From assembly GCA_030431775.1 (NCBI GenBank), contig JAUIHW010000018.1, positions 1 to 64,000 of the forward strand: DNA of 64,000 bases. The letters run 5' to 3'. A program made the position numbers and the translations under genes. The stretch is from Gammaproteobacteria bacterium (GTDB taxonomy: Bacteria > Pseudomonadota > Gammaproteobacteria > Pseudomonadales > JAUIET01). Positions 17,860 through 28,895 of this stretch are shown one piece after another. The notes under the pieces were generated by a model, which did no database searches, had not been told where the DNA came from, and saw nothing but the letters and a program-made list of their open reading frames with translations. How positions within the stretch are numbered: the first letter of the stretch is position 1; the number at the start of each line of letters is the position of its first letter.

Positions 17860-19470
17860 ATGAATAAGATGCAGGGTTTTATGATTCGAGAGCTATTGCA
17901 GATCAGCGATACGTTCTGCCGTGATCACCTGGCGTTGTTCTATCAGCGTTTTGAAGAAAAAAACCAGCAATTGGCAACCCTGGTTGAAGGCGGTAAGGAT
18001 CAGGGTTCACTGCGTTCCTTCGTTTTGCAAAAGCGCAACAAGGCCTTATTCGAGCAGTTTGAAGCGGCTTACCTGCAAAGTATTCAGATCACCTTTGGGC
18101 AGTTTTCCAACATGCTGGCCCGGCGCGAGGCCGGCGAGCCCACGGCAGGCACTATTGACCGTGTTATAGAGAGCGAACTGGCGCTGCCTAACATGGTGCA
18201 ATCTGCCGAGCGACGGGAAGAGTTTGCTTTACAGGCCCTCAATCACCGCCTGTCGGTCATCTGCCAGTCAAAAGTGACTCTGCAATGCAACCCGTTTTCA
18301 CCACAGTCTTATGCTTACGCGTTTGAGCAGGTCATCCTAAGCCTGAACTGGAACCTGCAAACCCGAATACTGGGCTTTCGACTGTTTGATGCCGAATTGT
18401 TACGGCATCTTGGCTCGATGTACAGCAGCATGAATGAGCATCTCGCCAGCCAGGGAATTCTGCCTAATCTCAAACCCGAAGAGCTGGGCTGTGGCTCAAA
18501 GCGTAAAGCGCTCAGCACCGCCCAGCAAAGTGCCGCCCGACAGCATGACCAAAGCCTGGCAGCAGTAACCCCACCATACAAGCCATCCACATTAAGCGAT
18601 AATCCAACCGGGCAGTTTGCAGACTTGTCAGAAACCCCGGCTGCGAATGAGCCACTGGACGCTACCCACATTCGAGCCATTGAACATATTGGGCAAATGT
18701 TCAATGATCTGTTGAGCAGTGACTCGGTCAATGGCCAGCTAAAAAGCTTGCTCAGCCGATTGTATACGCCCTATGTTCGCCTGGCTCTGGCGGATGCAAC
18801 ACTGGCACATAACAGCAACCATCCTGCTCAACGTCTGCTACAAAGCCTGAACAGGGCAATCGCATTGCACTGCAGCCCAGAAGCCACGTTACAACGGCCC
18901 GCCATTTTGCTGCAGATAAAATCGGTTATCGAACAACTCAGCGGTGAAAAAGAACTGGCACCAAGGGTTTTCTCGGAACTTGCCTTCCGGTTCAGCGCGG
19001 AGTTGCGCCATTACGACCGGCTGATAAACGCAAGGCTGGACAAGAAGAAACGCAGTTTGTCTGGCATGCGTCAGCTCGACGGCCTGCGCTTGAGTATCCG
19101 CAACATCATTGCCACTCAGTTGGAACAAGCTGAGCACCCTGTTCCGGATTTCGTTAGCCAATTCCTGTTTAACACCTGGGTGAGCTATGTGACCAGCCTT
19201 TGTGCCCGACCAGAAGGAAGCAGCCAGGAAACCGATAACGCCCTGGCGATGGTTGAGCAGATTATCCGTTATAGCAATGGTGAGAAGGATTGCGCACAGG
19301 AATTTACCCAACTGGCACCACAAATTCGTCAGGGTTTCCTGACCTGCGGTGGCGAGAGTCTTGAAATACGGCAATTCTTACAGCGTTTGATGCACCATCA
19401 CAAACACCCTCAGTCCAATAACCTGAAAAGCGGGTACCGGATGCCATCCATGGAGGCAAAAACAGGATGA
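17860..19470 (+). CDS. DUF1631 family protein, short form lacking the C-terminal domain
   Basis: A 536-residue soluble, mostly helical protein. It shares landmarks with the two larger DUF1631 proteins at 48-52 kb: an N-terminal helical block ending in a KRNKALFEQFEAAY-like stretch, and the central motif SRLYTPYVRLAL..ATLAHNSNHPAQRLL. In the others this reads SRLQIPVLKVAL...FSSSSHPARRLI. It stops at the point where the others continue into a C-terminal ~110-residue domain. A PilZ gene starts inside its stop codon region (4-base overlap) in place of that domain. No molecular function is established for DUF1631; the PilZ partner suggests cyclic-di-GMP signalling. The start may be 17860, 17869 or 17881; the last has AGGG at good spacing. 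Confidence 0.8.
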   Translation: MNKMQGFMIRELLQISDTFCRDHLALFYQRFEEKNQQLATLVEGGKDQGSLRSFVLQKRNKALFEQFEAAYLQSIQITFGQFSNMLARREAGEPTAGTIDRVIESELALPNMVQSAERREEFALQALNHRLSVICQSKVTLQCNPFSPQSYAYAFEQVILSLNWNLQTRILGFRLFDAELLRHLGSMYSSMNEHLASQGILPNLKPEELGCGSKRKALSTAQQSAARQHDQSLAAVTPPYKPSTLSDNPTGQFADLSETPAANEPLDATHIRAIEHIGQMFNDLLSSDSVNGQLKSLLSRLYTPYVRLALADATLAHNSNHPAQRLLQSLNRAIALHCSPEATLQRPAILLQIKSVIEQLSGEKELAPRVFSELAFRFSAELRHYDRLINARLDKKKRSLSGMRQLDGLRLSIRNIIATQLEQAEHPVPDFVSQFLFNTWVSYVTSLCARPEGSSQETDNALAMVEQIIRYSNGEKDCAQEFTQLAPQIRQGFLTCGGESLEIRQFLQRLMHHHKHPQSNNLKSGYRMPSMEAKTG

Positions 19471-19829
19471 ACATGACTGCAGTCGATTACAGCAACCAGC
19501 GGCGCCATCGCCGGGTTTACCTGAGTACCGATGTCGCCGTTTTCGACGTCATTTCCGGTGAGCGTATGGGCGAAGTGGTCAACATCACCGTTGAAGGCCT
19601 GATGCTCGTTACCGAGAGGGCCATGGAAACCGGCAGCATCTATCAGTTGGCACTCGCCTTGCCAGAAAGCGTGGATGAGCACCAGGTGATCAACGTCGGC
19701 GCGGAATGCCTGTGGTCCAGCCCCACCAGCGTTGCGGGGCATAACTGGGCCGGCTTTCAGATTATCGACGCATCCTCTGTAGCGGAAACCCTGATCCAGC
19801 ACCTGATTGCCACCTACGCTTCGGCGTAA
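19467..19829 (+). CDS. Single-domain PilZ protein (predicted c-di-GMP receptor)
   Basis: 120 residues. QRRHRRVYLS holds the RxxxR c-di-GMP-binding motif and NITVEGLML occupies the (D/N)xSxxG position, with Thr in place of Ser. The rest reads as a six-stranded barrel ending in WAGFQIID. It would bind cyclic di-GMP and pass the signal to a partner. The ATG overlaps the DUF1631 stop by four bases (ATGA), and CAGGA upstream is the Shine-Dalgarno, so the two are translationally coupled and probably interact. A second ATG at 19473 is also possible. Confidence 0.85.
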   Translation: MNMTAVDYSNQRRHRRVYLSTDVAVFDVISGERMGEVVNITVEGLMLVTERAMETGSIYQLALALPESVDEHQVINVGAECLWSSPTSVAGHNWAGFQIIDASSVAETLIQHLIATYASA

Positions 19830-19905
19830 ACGGTAAGCCAGCACACACTTTTCTGATCAAGGGGGTCACGCGCGCAGTGCGTCTTGCTTACTGGCCCTGT
19901 TTGCT

Positions 19906-19927
19906 TGCTGGCCCTGAAGGGCCAGCA
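19906..19927. terminator. Perfect 10-bp hairpin between convergent genes
   Basis: TGCTGGCCCT pairs exactly with AGGGCCAGCA around GA, in the 114-base space where the PilZ gene and the DUF1820 gene converge. There is no T run on either side, so it is either a weak terminator or an RNA-stabilising stem. Confidence 0.45.
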
Positions 19928-19943
19928 CAATCGATGTGCCCGT

Positions 19944-20282
19944 TTACTCCGAAGAGTCGAACGGCGCCCGGTTTGGCAGCGGCAATTGAGTGACCTTTTC
20001 AAACCCACCCTTGGACTCGGATATCTTGCCGACCCCTTCGCGCTCCACCTCATCGATGCGGATGATCGAGTGCATGGGGATGTAACTGCGTGATACCCCA
20101 CTAAACTCGTTTTTCAGCTTTTCCTCACCCGGGTCAACCAGCACATTGGAGCGCTCGCCGAACACAAACTCTTCCACCTCGATGAAGCCATACATATCGC
20201 TCTGGTATATCTCCCGAGCATATACCTCGTACACCTGATTTTGGTTGTGAAAGATAACCTTGAAAATTGCCTGGTCGGACAT
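19944..20282 (-). CDS. DUF1820 family protein
   Basis: 112 residues from the ATG at 20282, preceded by AGGT at about 7 bases; the frame is open to 20321. IFKVIFHNQNQVYEVYAR near the start, then YGFIEVEEFVFGE and IPMHSIIRIDEVE, are the conserved blocks of DUF1820, a small soluble gammaproteobacterial family with no known function. In pseudomonads it likewise sits next to miaB. It is divergent from miaB here, separated by 113 bases that contain the miaB -10 box. Confidence 0.85.
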   Translation of the reverse strand: MSDQAIFKVIFHNQNQVYEVYAREIYQSDMYGFIEVEEFVFGERSNVLVDPGEEKLKNEFSGVSRSYIPMHSIIRIDEVEREGVGKISESKGGFEKVTQLPLPNRAPFDSSE

Positions 20283-20360
20283 GGTGCTACCTGGAAACTC
20301 CACCGCAGTGGGCTTAAACAACTGTGCCCTGTAAATATACCATATATCGAGGCCTGCGGT

Positions 20361-20366
20361 TATAAT
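20361..20366 (+). promoter_or_regulatory. Consensus -10 box upstream of miaB
   Basis: A perfect TATAAT at 20361-20366 would start transcription near 20373, 23 bases before the miaB ATG. No convincing -35 hexamer lies 16-18 bases upstream. Confidence 0.4.
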
Positions 20367-20395
20367 GCGCGCCCCTTCACGCTGCCCGGAATGTT

Positions 20396-21727
20396 ATGGC
20401 AACTGTGGCCAAAAAACTGTTTATACGCACCCATGGCTGCCAGATGAACGAATACGATTCGCAGCGCCTGCGCGATTTATTGCAGATTGAGCAGGAATTG
20501 GTCCCCACCGATTGCGAGGAGGAGGCCGATGTACTGCTGCTGAATACCTGCTCAATCCGCGAAAAGGCCCAGGAGAAGGTTTTTCACCAACTCGGCCGCT
20601 GGCGCCAACTGAAGGAAAAACGCCCGGGGGTGGTCATAGGGGTTGGCGGCTGTGTCGCCAGCCAGGAGGGCGATGCGATTACCCAACGCGCACCTTTTGT
20701 TGACCTTGTGTTTGGCCCCCAGACCCTGCATCGCGTCCCAGACATGTTGGAATCGCGCAAACCTGGTATTCCAGTGGTTGACGTCACCTTCCCGGAAATT
20801 GAGAAATTTGACCGCCTGCCCGACCCCCGGGTTGAAGGTCCCACAGCATTTGTGTCAGTTATGGAGGGTTGCAGTAAGTATTGCACCTTCTGCGTGGTGC
20901 CTTACACCCGTGGAGAGGAAATCAGCCGACCGTTCGACGACGTTCTGTCAGAGGTGGTTTCCCTGAGCGAGCGCGGTGTCAAGGAAGTTAACCTCTTGGG
21001 CCAAAATGTAAATGCCTACAGGGGGCAGAACCACCTCGGCGAAATCATCGATTTTGCAGAACTCCTCAGTTTTGTCGCGGCGGTCCCCGGGATCCAGCGA
21101 ATCCGCTACACAACTTCTCACCCGGTGGAATTCGGTGCCGATTTGGTAGAAGCGTATCGGCACATTCCTGAGCTCGTTGACCATCTGCACCTGCCGGTAC
21201 AAAGTGGCGCAGACAGCGTATTACAGCGCATGAAACGTGGCCATACCGTCGCAGAATACGAAGAAACCATCCGTCAATTGCGTGAAATCCGGCCCGAGAT
21301 CAGCCTATCATCAGACTTTATCGTCGGCTTTCCAGGAGAAACCGACCAGGAATTTGCCGAAACCATGCGCCTGATTGAAGCCGTTGGCTTCGATCACAGC
21401 TTCAGCTTTATTTACAGCGCCCGCCCAGGAACACCGGCGGCCGAACTCGCAGACCCTACCCCTCTGGAGGTAAAAAAGCAGCGCTTACAGGCCTTGCAAA
21501 GCCTTCTACAACAACAGGCACAGCAGATTAGTCGACGAATGGTAGGCCAGGAGCAACGCATTCTGGTGACGGGAGTATCCTCAAGAGACCCTGGCCAGCT
21601 GCACGGCCGCACAGAGAACAATCGAGTTGTTAACTTTTTCTCGTCAAATCATGAACTTATTGGTGAATTCGTTGATGTGCGGCTTACCGAAGCTTTGCCC
21701 AATTCGCTCAGAGCTTGTTTGGTCTGA
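20396..21727 (+). CDS. miaB: tRNA-2-methylthio-N6-dimethylallyladenosine synthase MiaB
   Basis: 443 residues: an N-terminal UPF0004 domain with its three cluster cysteines (THGCQ, LNTCS, GGCVA), a radical-SAM domain with the CxxxCxxC motif in [16 protein letters not shown], and a C-terminal TRAM RNA-binding domain (about 375-443). It inserts a methylthio group at position 2 of i6A37 in tRNAs reading U-starting codons, using SAM and a sacrificial 4Fe-4S cluster. Start and length match the family. It leads the miaB-phoH-ybeY-corC-lnt series seen in many proteobacteria. Confidence 0.97.
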   Translation: MATVAKKLFIRTHGCQMNEYDSQRLRDLLQIEQELVPTDCEEEADVLLLNTCSIREKAQEKVFHQLGRWRQLKEKRPGVVIGVGGCVASQEGDAITQRAPFVDLVFGPQTLHRVPDMLESRKPGIPVVDVTFPEIEKFDRLPDPRVEGPTAFVSVMEGCSKYCTFCVVPYTRGEEISRPFDDVLSEVVSLSERGVKEVNLLGQNVNAYRGQNHLGEIIDFAELLSFVAAVPGIQRIRYTTSHPVEFGADLVEAYRHIPELVDHLHLPVQSGADSVLQRMKRGHTVAEYEETIRQLREIRPEISLSSDFIVGFPGETDQEFAETMRLIEAVGFDHSFSFIYSARPGTPAAELADPTPLEVKKQRLQALQSLLQQQAQQISRRMVGQEQRILVTGVSSRDPGQLHGRTENNRVVNFFSSNHELIGEFVDVRLTEALPNSLRACLV

Positions 21728-21884
21728 CTGCAGGCGGTGCGCGGCTACCCAAAAACGCAAATTCGTTATATTCTTGTAAGAATGTTTTATAAGGCCTCAG
21801 GCCTGTACCGGCGATTGAAACCCTTGATGACCAGTCCAATTTACTTTTGATTTGTAGTCCTCAGGAGAAACCGGCATTCCCTCT

Positions 21885-22976
21885 TTGAAACAAAACGATT
21901 CCGTAAATCCAACAGCAGACTCCACCGCCCCCTCACCCTCTGAACCGATGTCCGGCGACCCAAACAACCGGTTGGATGTCCAGCAGCTCCAGGTTAAGCT
22001 GATGCCAGACAACACCCGTCGGTTGGCCGATTTGTGCGGCCAGTTTGATCAGAATCTTCGGCAGATAGAGCAGCGTCTCGGCGTTCGGCTGCGCAATCGC
22101 GGAAACAGCTTTGTGGTCAGTGGCGACCAGCATCAGCTTGCAATCACCGAACAATTGCTACACGACCTCTATAAAGAGACCGAACAGGGGCACCTGAGCC
22201 CGGAACAGATTCACCTGCATTTGCAACAGTCCAGCTGCGAACAGGGCGCTCGTATGCCCGAACCGGGGGTCGCGGAAATCGGGCTGCTGAGAACACGCCG
22301 CAAGGTAATCAAACCACGAGGTGCTAACCAAAAGCGTTATGTAAAGCTGATCCAGACCCACGATATAAATTTTGGCATTGGCCCGGCGGGAACCGGCAAG
22401 ACCTGGCTTGCAGTCGCCTGTGGTGTCGCCGCTCTTGAAGCAGGGCGTGTCAGCCGCATTCTATTGGTTCGCCCAGCAGTGGAAGCAGGAGAAAAACTCG
22501 GCTTCCTGCCCGGTGATTTAAGCCAGAAAATTGACCCTTATCTGCGGCCCTTGTATGACGCGTTGTACGAATTGCTGGGTTACGAGCAGGTGGGCAAATT
22601 GATTGACCGCCAGATTATTGAAGTGGCCCCACTGGCCTATATGCGCGGACGCACACTCAATGACAGTTTTATTATCCTGGACGAAGCGCAAAACACCACC
22701 AAAGCCCAGATGAAAATGTTCCTGACCCGAGTGGGTTTCGGCTCCACGGCGGTTATTACCGGTGACCTGACGCAAATAGATTTACCCCAGGACAGCGCTT
22801 CTGGATTAATACATGCGCTCGGCGTGCTAAATGGCGTGAAGGAAATAGGCCAGGTTCACTTTAATTCCAAGGATGTGGTTCGACATGCTCTGGTGCAGCG
22901 AATTATTGAAGCCTACGCCAGCCATGAAGCCGGGGAACAGGAAACGGACCGAAATAATCGAGATTCCAAGCAATAG
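21885..22976 (+). CDS. ybeZ: PhoH-family ATPase (YbeZ)
   Basis: 363 residues from TTG at 21885. Residues after about 160 form the PhoH P-loop domain, with Walker A FGIGPAGTGKTW and Walker B IILDEAQNTTKAQ. An N-terminal KH-like region precedes it. YbeZ is an RNA-binding ATPase that works with YbeY in rRNA maturation. The start is uncertain: the AGGAG at 21863-21867 is 17 bases from the TTG but exactly 8 bases from an in-frame ATT at 21876, which would add three residues. The downstream ybeY GTG overlaps the stop codon by one base. Confidence 0.93.
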   Translation: MKQNDSVNPTADSTAPSPSEPMSGDPNNRLDVQQLQVKLMPDNTRRLADLCGQFDQNLRQIEQRLGVRLRNRGNSFVVSGDQHQLAITEQLLHDLYKETEQGHLSPEQIHLHLQQSSCEQGARMPEPGVAEIGLLRTRRKVIKPRGANQKRYVKLIQTHDINFGIGPAGTGKTWLAVACGVAALEAGRVSRILLVRPAVEAGEKLGFLPGDLSQKIDPYLRPLYDALYELLGYEQVGKLIDRQIIEVAPLAYMRGRTLNDSFIILDEAQNTTKAQMKMFLTRVGFGSTAVITGDLTQIDLPQDSASGLIHALGVLNGVKEIGQVHFNSKDVVRHALVQRIIEAYASHEAGEQETDRNNRDSKQ

Positions 22977-23452
22977 TGCCAGAATTGACTGTACACATCA
23001 GCAATGCAAGCAGCACCAACGATGCGCCGTCGGACCAGACCTTTCAATACTGGGCCACGTTGTTTTCCGACCGTATCGATGGAAACCGCAGTGTCTCACT
23101 GCGTTTGGTTGATGACGCAGAGATGACCAGCCTTAATGAATCGTACCGCGGCAAGCACGGTCCGACCAATGTGCTGTCTTTTGTCGCTGATCATCATTTA
23201 CTGGCGAGTCAAAACGACCCGGAATCCCTACAGATCAAAGAGTTTCTTGGCGATGTGGTCATCTGCAGTGAGCAGGTACAGCGCGAAAGCGAACAGCAGA
23301 ACAAGCCGCTGGAAAACCATTGGGCACACCTGTTCATTCATGGCGTACTTCATCTGCTGGGCTATGATCACGAACAGGCCAAAGACGCTGCAGAAATGGA
23401 AAGCCTGGAAACCGAGCTGCTGAGCCTGCTGAATATTGCGGCACCTTATTAA
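22976..23452 (+). CDS. ybeY: Endoribonuclease / rRNA maturation factor YbeY
   Basis: 158 residues with the zinc motif HGVLHLLGYDH (HxxxHxxxxxH) near the C terminus, which defines the YbeY (UPF0054) family. It processes the 16S rRNA 3' end and takes part in ribosome quality control in the cytosol. The GTG start overlaps the last base of the phoH stop codon (TAGTG), implying translational coupling. It lies between its functional partner phoH and corC. Confidence 0.95.
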   Translation: MPELTVHISNASSTNDAPSDQTFQYWATLFSDRIDGNRSVSLRLVDDAEMTSLNESYRGKHGPTNVLSFVADHHLLASQNDPESLQIKEFLGDVVICSEQVQRESEQQNKPLENHWAHLFIHGVLHLLGYDHEQAKDAAEMESLETELLSLLNIAAPY

Positions 23453-23493
23453 TCATTGTAAAGCCTGCCACGCGCATTGGAGAACACTGACTC

Positions 23494-24327
23494 ATGAACG
23501 ACGACCGCGACGACAGTTCAGATAAAAGCTGGCTGGAAAAACTCGGTCATTTATTCGATTCTTCCCCAAAAAGCAGGGAGGATTTGCTGGAATTGCTCAA
23601 CGAGGCACAACGCAATGATCTTATCGACCGGGAAGCGTTCGGTATTATCGAGGGTGCTTTGCAGGTTTCAGACAAGCAAGTGAGAGACATCCTTATCCCA
23701 GCCTCGCAAATGGTCATGGTCTCTGCTGTTGAGCCACCTTCTGAGTTCATGCCAAAGATCATCAAGTCGGCACATTCCCGCTTCCCGGTAGTCGGAGAGA
23801 CCAAAGATGATGTTCTCGGCATACTTCTGGCCAAAGATCTGTTGCCGCAGGTATTGAAAGGCATCGACGAGCCGCTGGACCTGCATGAACTGATCCGTCC
23901 TGCGACCTTCGTCCCAGAGAGCAAAAGGCTAAATGTACTATTGCGGGAGTTTCGGGAAACCCGTAACCATATGGCAATTGTGCTGGACGAGTACGGGGAC
24001 GTTGAAGGGTTGGTGACAATTGAGGATGTTCTGGAAGAGATCGTTGGTGAAATTGAGGATGAGCACGATACTCAACCCGACAGTTACATCCGTATGGTCA
24101 ATGAAGGTGACTATCTCATCAAGGCATTGACCCCTATCGAGGCATTCAACCGAACGTTCAAAGCCGAATTCAGCGAGCAAGATTTTGACACCATCGGCGG
24201 TATTCTGATGCAGGAATTCGGCCACCTGCCAAAACGCAATGAAACCATCAGTCTGGGCGGCTTTACTTTCCGGGTGATCAACGCGGACACTCGACAAATT
24301 CATTTGCTTCGCATGTCCACCAGCTGA
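23494..24327 (+). CDS. corC: CorC/YbeX: CBS-pair protein of the HlyC/CorC family
   Basis: 277 residues: a tandem CBS domain (about 65-185, with VRDILIPASQMV and HMAIVLDEYGDVEGLVTIED) followed by a CorC_HlyC domain (about 200-277). There is no membrane region, unlike the longer CNNM forms. Family members are tied to magnesium and cobalt efflux, and YbeX to ribosome-related phenotypes. GGAG lies about 10 bases before the ATG. Its TGA overlaps the lnt ATG by one base. Confidence 0.93.
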   Translation: MNDDRDDSSDKSWLEKLGHLFDSSPKSREDLLELLNEAQRNDLIDREAFGIIEGALQVSDKQVRDILIPASQMVMVSAVEPPSEFMPKIIKSAHSRFPVVGETKDDVLGILLAKDLLPQVLKGIDEPLDLHELIRPATFVPESKRLNVLLREFRETRNHMAIVLDEYGDVEGLVTIEDVLEEIVGEIEDEHDTQPDSYIRMVNEGDYLIKALTPIEAFNRTFKAEFSEQDFDTIGGILMQEFGHLPKRNETISLGGFTFRVINADTRQIHLLRMSTS

Positions 24328-25805
24328 TGAGCTGGCTGAGAGCGGTCTGTGCCGCAGTTGCCGGATTGGCAATCACCCTCAGCCTGGCCCCATTATCCAT
24401 CTGGATTCTGGCCCCGATCGGCCTGGCGATGTTCGCCTGGAGCCTTCAGGGCCAGACTGTCAAAACGGCTTTTTGGGTCGGCTGGCTGTTCGGTATTGGC
24501 CTGTTTGGCAGCGGCGCTTCATGGGTTTATGTCAGTATTAACCAGTTCGGTAATGCCAGTGTTCTCTTAGCCGGTGCGTTGACGGTTTTATGGTGCGTGT
24601 CCTTGGGCTTGTTGGGTGGCCTGTTTGGCGCTGTATTGAGAACCATAAACCCAGCATCTCCGCGCAGTGATGTGCTTTTATTTCCTGCCTTGTGGGTGTT
24701 AAGCGAGTGGTTGCGAACCTGGCTTCTAACGGGCTTTCCCTGGCTTTTTGTGGGCTACTCCCAAGTCGATGGCCCCTTGCAGTCGTGGGCACCTCTGGGT
24801 GGCGTGCTCATAATCAGCTTTCTGCTGGCACTTACCGCCAGCTATTGCCTGCATATTCCCAGACTCAGCCGCCCGGTGGCGGCCTGGGCCGGCCTGCTGC
24901 TTGTAGCGGCCTGGTCAATTTCCTGGTGGCTGCCAGCAACGACCTGGAGCAAACCCAGTGGACAGACACTCTCGGTCGGCATGGTGCAAGCCAATATCGA
25001 CCAGAACGAAAAGTGGTTGGCAGCGAAGATTCCTGATCACATTCGATTGCAGCGGCGCATGAGCCAGCCCTTGTGGGGTAAGGACCTGGTGCTGTGGCCA
25101 GAGGCCGCGGTGCCCGCTCTCTACCAGCGTGCCCAGCCTCTGCTGCAGGCTTTGCAACGTGACGCCGTGGCAAGCGGCTCGACCTTCGTCACCGGCATCC
25201 CCTATCGCGATGATAGCGGGCACGTCTATAACAGCATCGCCAGCTTTGGGAAGCAAACGCAGGTGTACCATAAACGCAAACTGGTTCCATTCGGCGAGTT
25301 CATGCCGCTGGAAAGTCTGCTGCGTGGCCTGATTGATTTTTTTGACCTGCCCATGTCCAGCTTCAGCGCCGGCGACTGGCACCAAGACTATTTGAAGATT
25401 GGCCGGTTTACAGCAGCCGCTTTGATCTGCTACGAGGCCGTGTATCTTGACACAGTGAGCAAGCCACAACACGACGCGCCAGACCTGCTGTTAACGATCA
25501 GCAATGACACTTGGTTTGGTTCCTCCTTCGGCCCCTTGCAGCACTTGCAGATGGCGCGGATGCGGGCTCTTGAGTGGGGCCGAAGCATGGCCAGAGGCAC
25601 CAACAATGGAGTATCAGCACTGATTGCACCAGATGGCTCAATTCTACAACAGAGCGAGCAATTCAAGCGTGAGGTAATCGCCGGAGAGCTACCCGTTCAC
25701 TCTGGGCTAACGCCCTATGCCCGATATGGAACCAGGCCGATTCTCACCCTCGCAGCCTTACTGTGTGCCGTGACTCTCGGGCTACGACTGAGACAGCTGT
25801 TCTGA
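24327..25805 (+). CDS. lnt: Apolipoprotein N-acyltransferase Lnt
   Basis: 492 residues: an N-terminal membrane part of six or so helices, then a periplasmic nitrilase-like domain, then a last C-terminal helix. The catalytic triad is Glu259 (WPEAAVPA), Lys316 (YHKRKLVPFGE) and Cys368 (LICYEAVY). The Lys-Cys spacing of 52 equals that of the E. coli enzyme. It adds the third acyl chain to lipoproteins in the inner membrane, needed for Lol sorting of lipoproteins such as LptE, encoded two genes downstream. Confidence 0.96.
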   Translation: MSWLRAVCAAVAGLAITLSLAPLSIWILAPIGLAMFAWSLQGQTVKTAFWVGWLFGIGLFGSGASWVYVSINQFGNASVLLAGALTVLWCVSLGLLGGLFGAVLRTINPASPRSDVLLFPALWVLSEWLRTWLLTGFPWLFVGYSQVDGPLQSWAPLGGVLIISFLLALTASYCLHIPRLSRPVAAWAGLLLVAAWSISWWLPATTWSKPSGQTLSVGMVQANIDQNEKWLAAKIPDHIRLQRRMSQPLWGKDLVLWPEAAVPALYQRAQPLLQALQRDAVASGSTFVTGIPYRDDSGHVYNSIASFGKQTQVYHKRKLVPFGEFMPLESLLRGLIDFFDLPMSSFSAGDWHQDYLKIGRFTAAALICYEAVYLDTVSKPQHDAPDLLLTISNDTWFGSSFGPLQHLQMARMRALEWGRSMARGTNNGVSALIAPDGSILQQSEQFKREVIAGELPVHSGLTPYARYGTRPILTLAALLCAVTLGLRLRQLF

Positions 25806-25831
25806 ATTCCTGCAGTGGCTCTGACAGTTGA

Positions 25832-28336
<2,505 letters not shown>

Positions 28337-28351
28337 TAAAGGTAATACAAC

Positions 28352-28894
28352 ATGGCTAAGCGGGTTCTAAGCCTGTTTCTGGTTGCCAGCCTTGTGACGC
28401 TCGGCGCCTGTGGTTTTCAGCTGCGTGGCGCCTACCAGGTTCCAAGCAATCTGCGCACACTACATCTTGTTGGCGAAACTCCTGCCAGCCCGATTGTCAG
28501 CCACTTGCGCCGCAGCATGCTGTCATCCGGTGTCACCCTGGTGGACAATCAAACAGAGGCGCCCTACACCCTTTATGTCAGCCGGGAGCGCAGTGAAAAG
28601 CGCTCGCTCAGTGTTGACAGCCTAGCGGCAGCGGCGGAGTTTCAACTGCGCCAATTTGCCAGCTTTGAAATTCGCGACCAGGCGGATCAGCTGGTGTTGG
28701 GCCCGCACGAGCTAATCACAGAACGTAATTTCCAGAATGATATTAATAACGTGGTTGGCAAGCGCGACGAAGAACGGTTGATTCGCCAGGAAATGCACGC
28801 ACAGCTCGCCCGGCAGATCATGCGCCGCTATCAGTCAATCGATCCGGCTCAGCTCAACCAGGCCAACTCGCTGTCATCGGGCAGCCCCCGGTGA
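28352..28894 (+). CDS. lptE: LPS-assembly lipoprotein LptE
   Basis: 180 residues with a lipoprotein signal peptide and lipobox LGAC (Cys20), followed by GFQLRGAYQVP, the family signature. It plugs the LptD barrel in the outer membrane and helps insert lipopolysaccharide. The C terminus (about 150-180) is polar and variable. Spacing to leuS is 15 bases, and holA begins 1 base after its stop, so leuS-lptE-holA form one transcription unit as in E. coli. Confidence 0.95.
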   Translation: MAKRVLSLFLVASLVTLGACGFQLRGAYQVPSNLRTLHLVGETPASPIVSHLRRSMLSSGVTLVDNQTEAPYTLYVSRERSEKRSLSVDSLAAAAEFQLRQFASFEIRDQADQLVLGPHELITERNFQNDINNVVGKRDEERLIRQEMHAQLARQIMRRYQSIDPAQLNQANSLSSGSPR

Positions 28895-28895
28895 A

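Noticed and set aside
21412-21621. Minus-strand ORF inside miaB
   Set aside because: It is an antisense shadow of a well-supported gene; no independent signal supports it.
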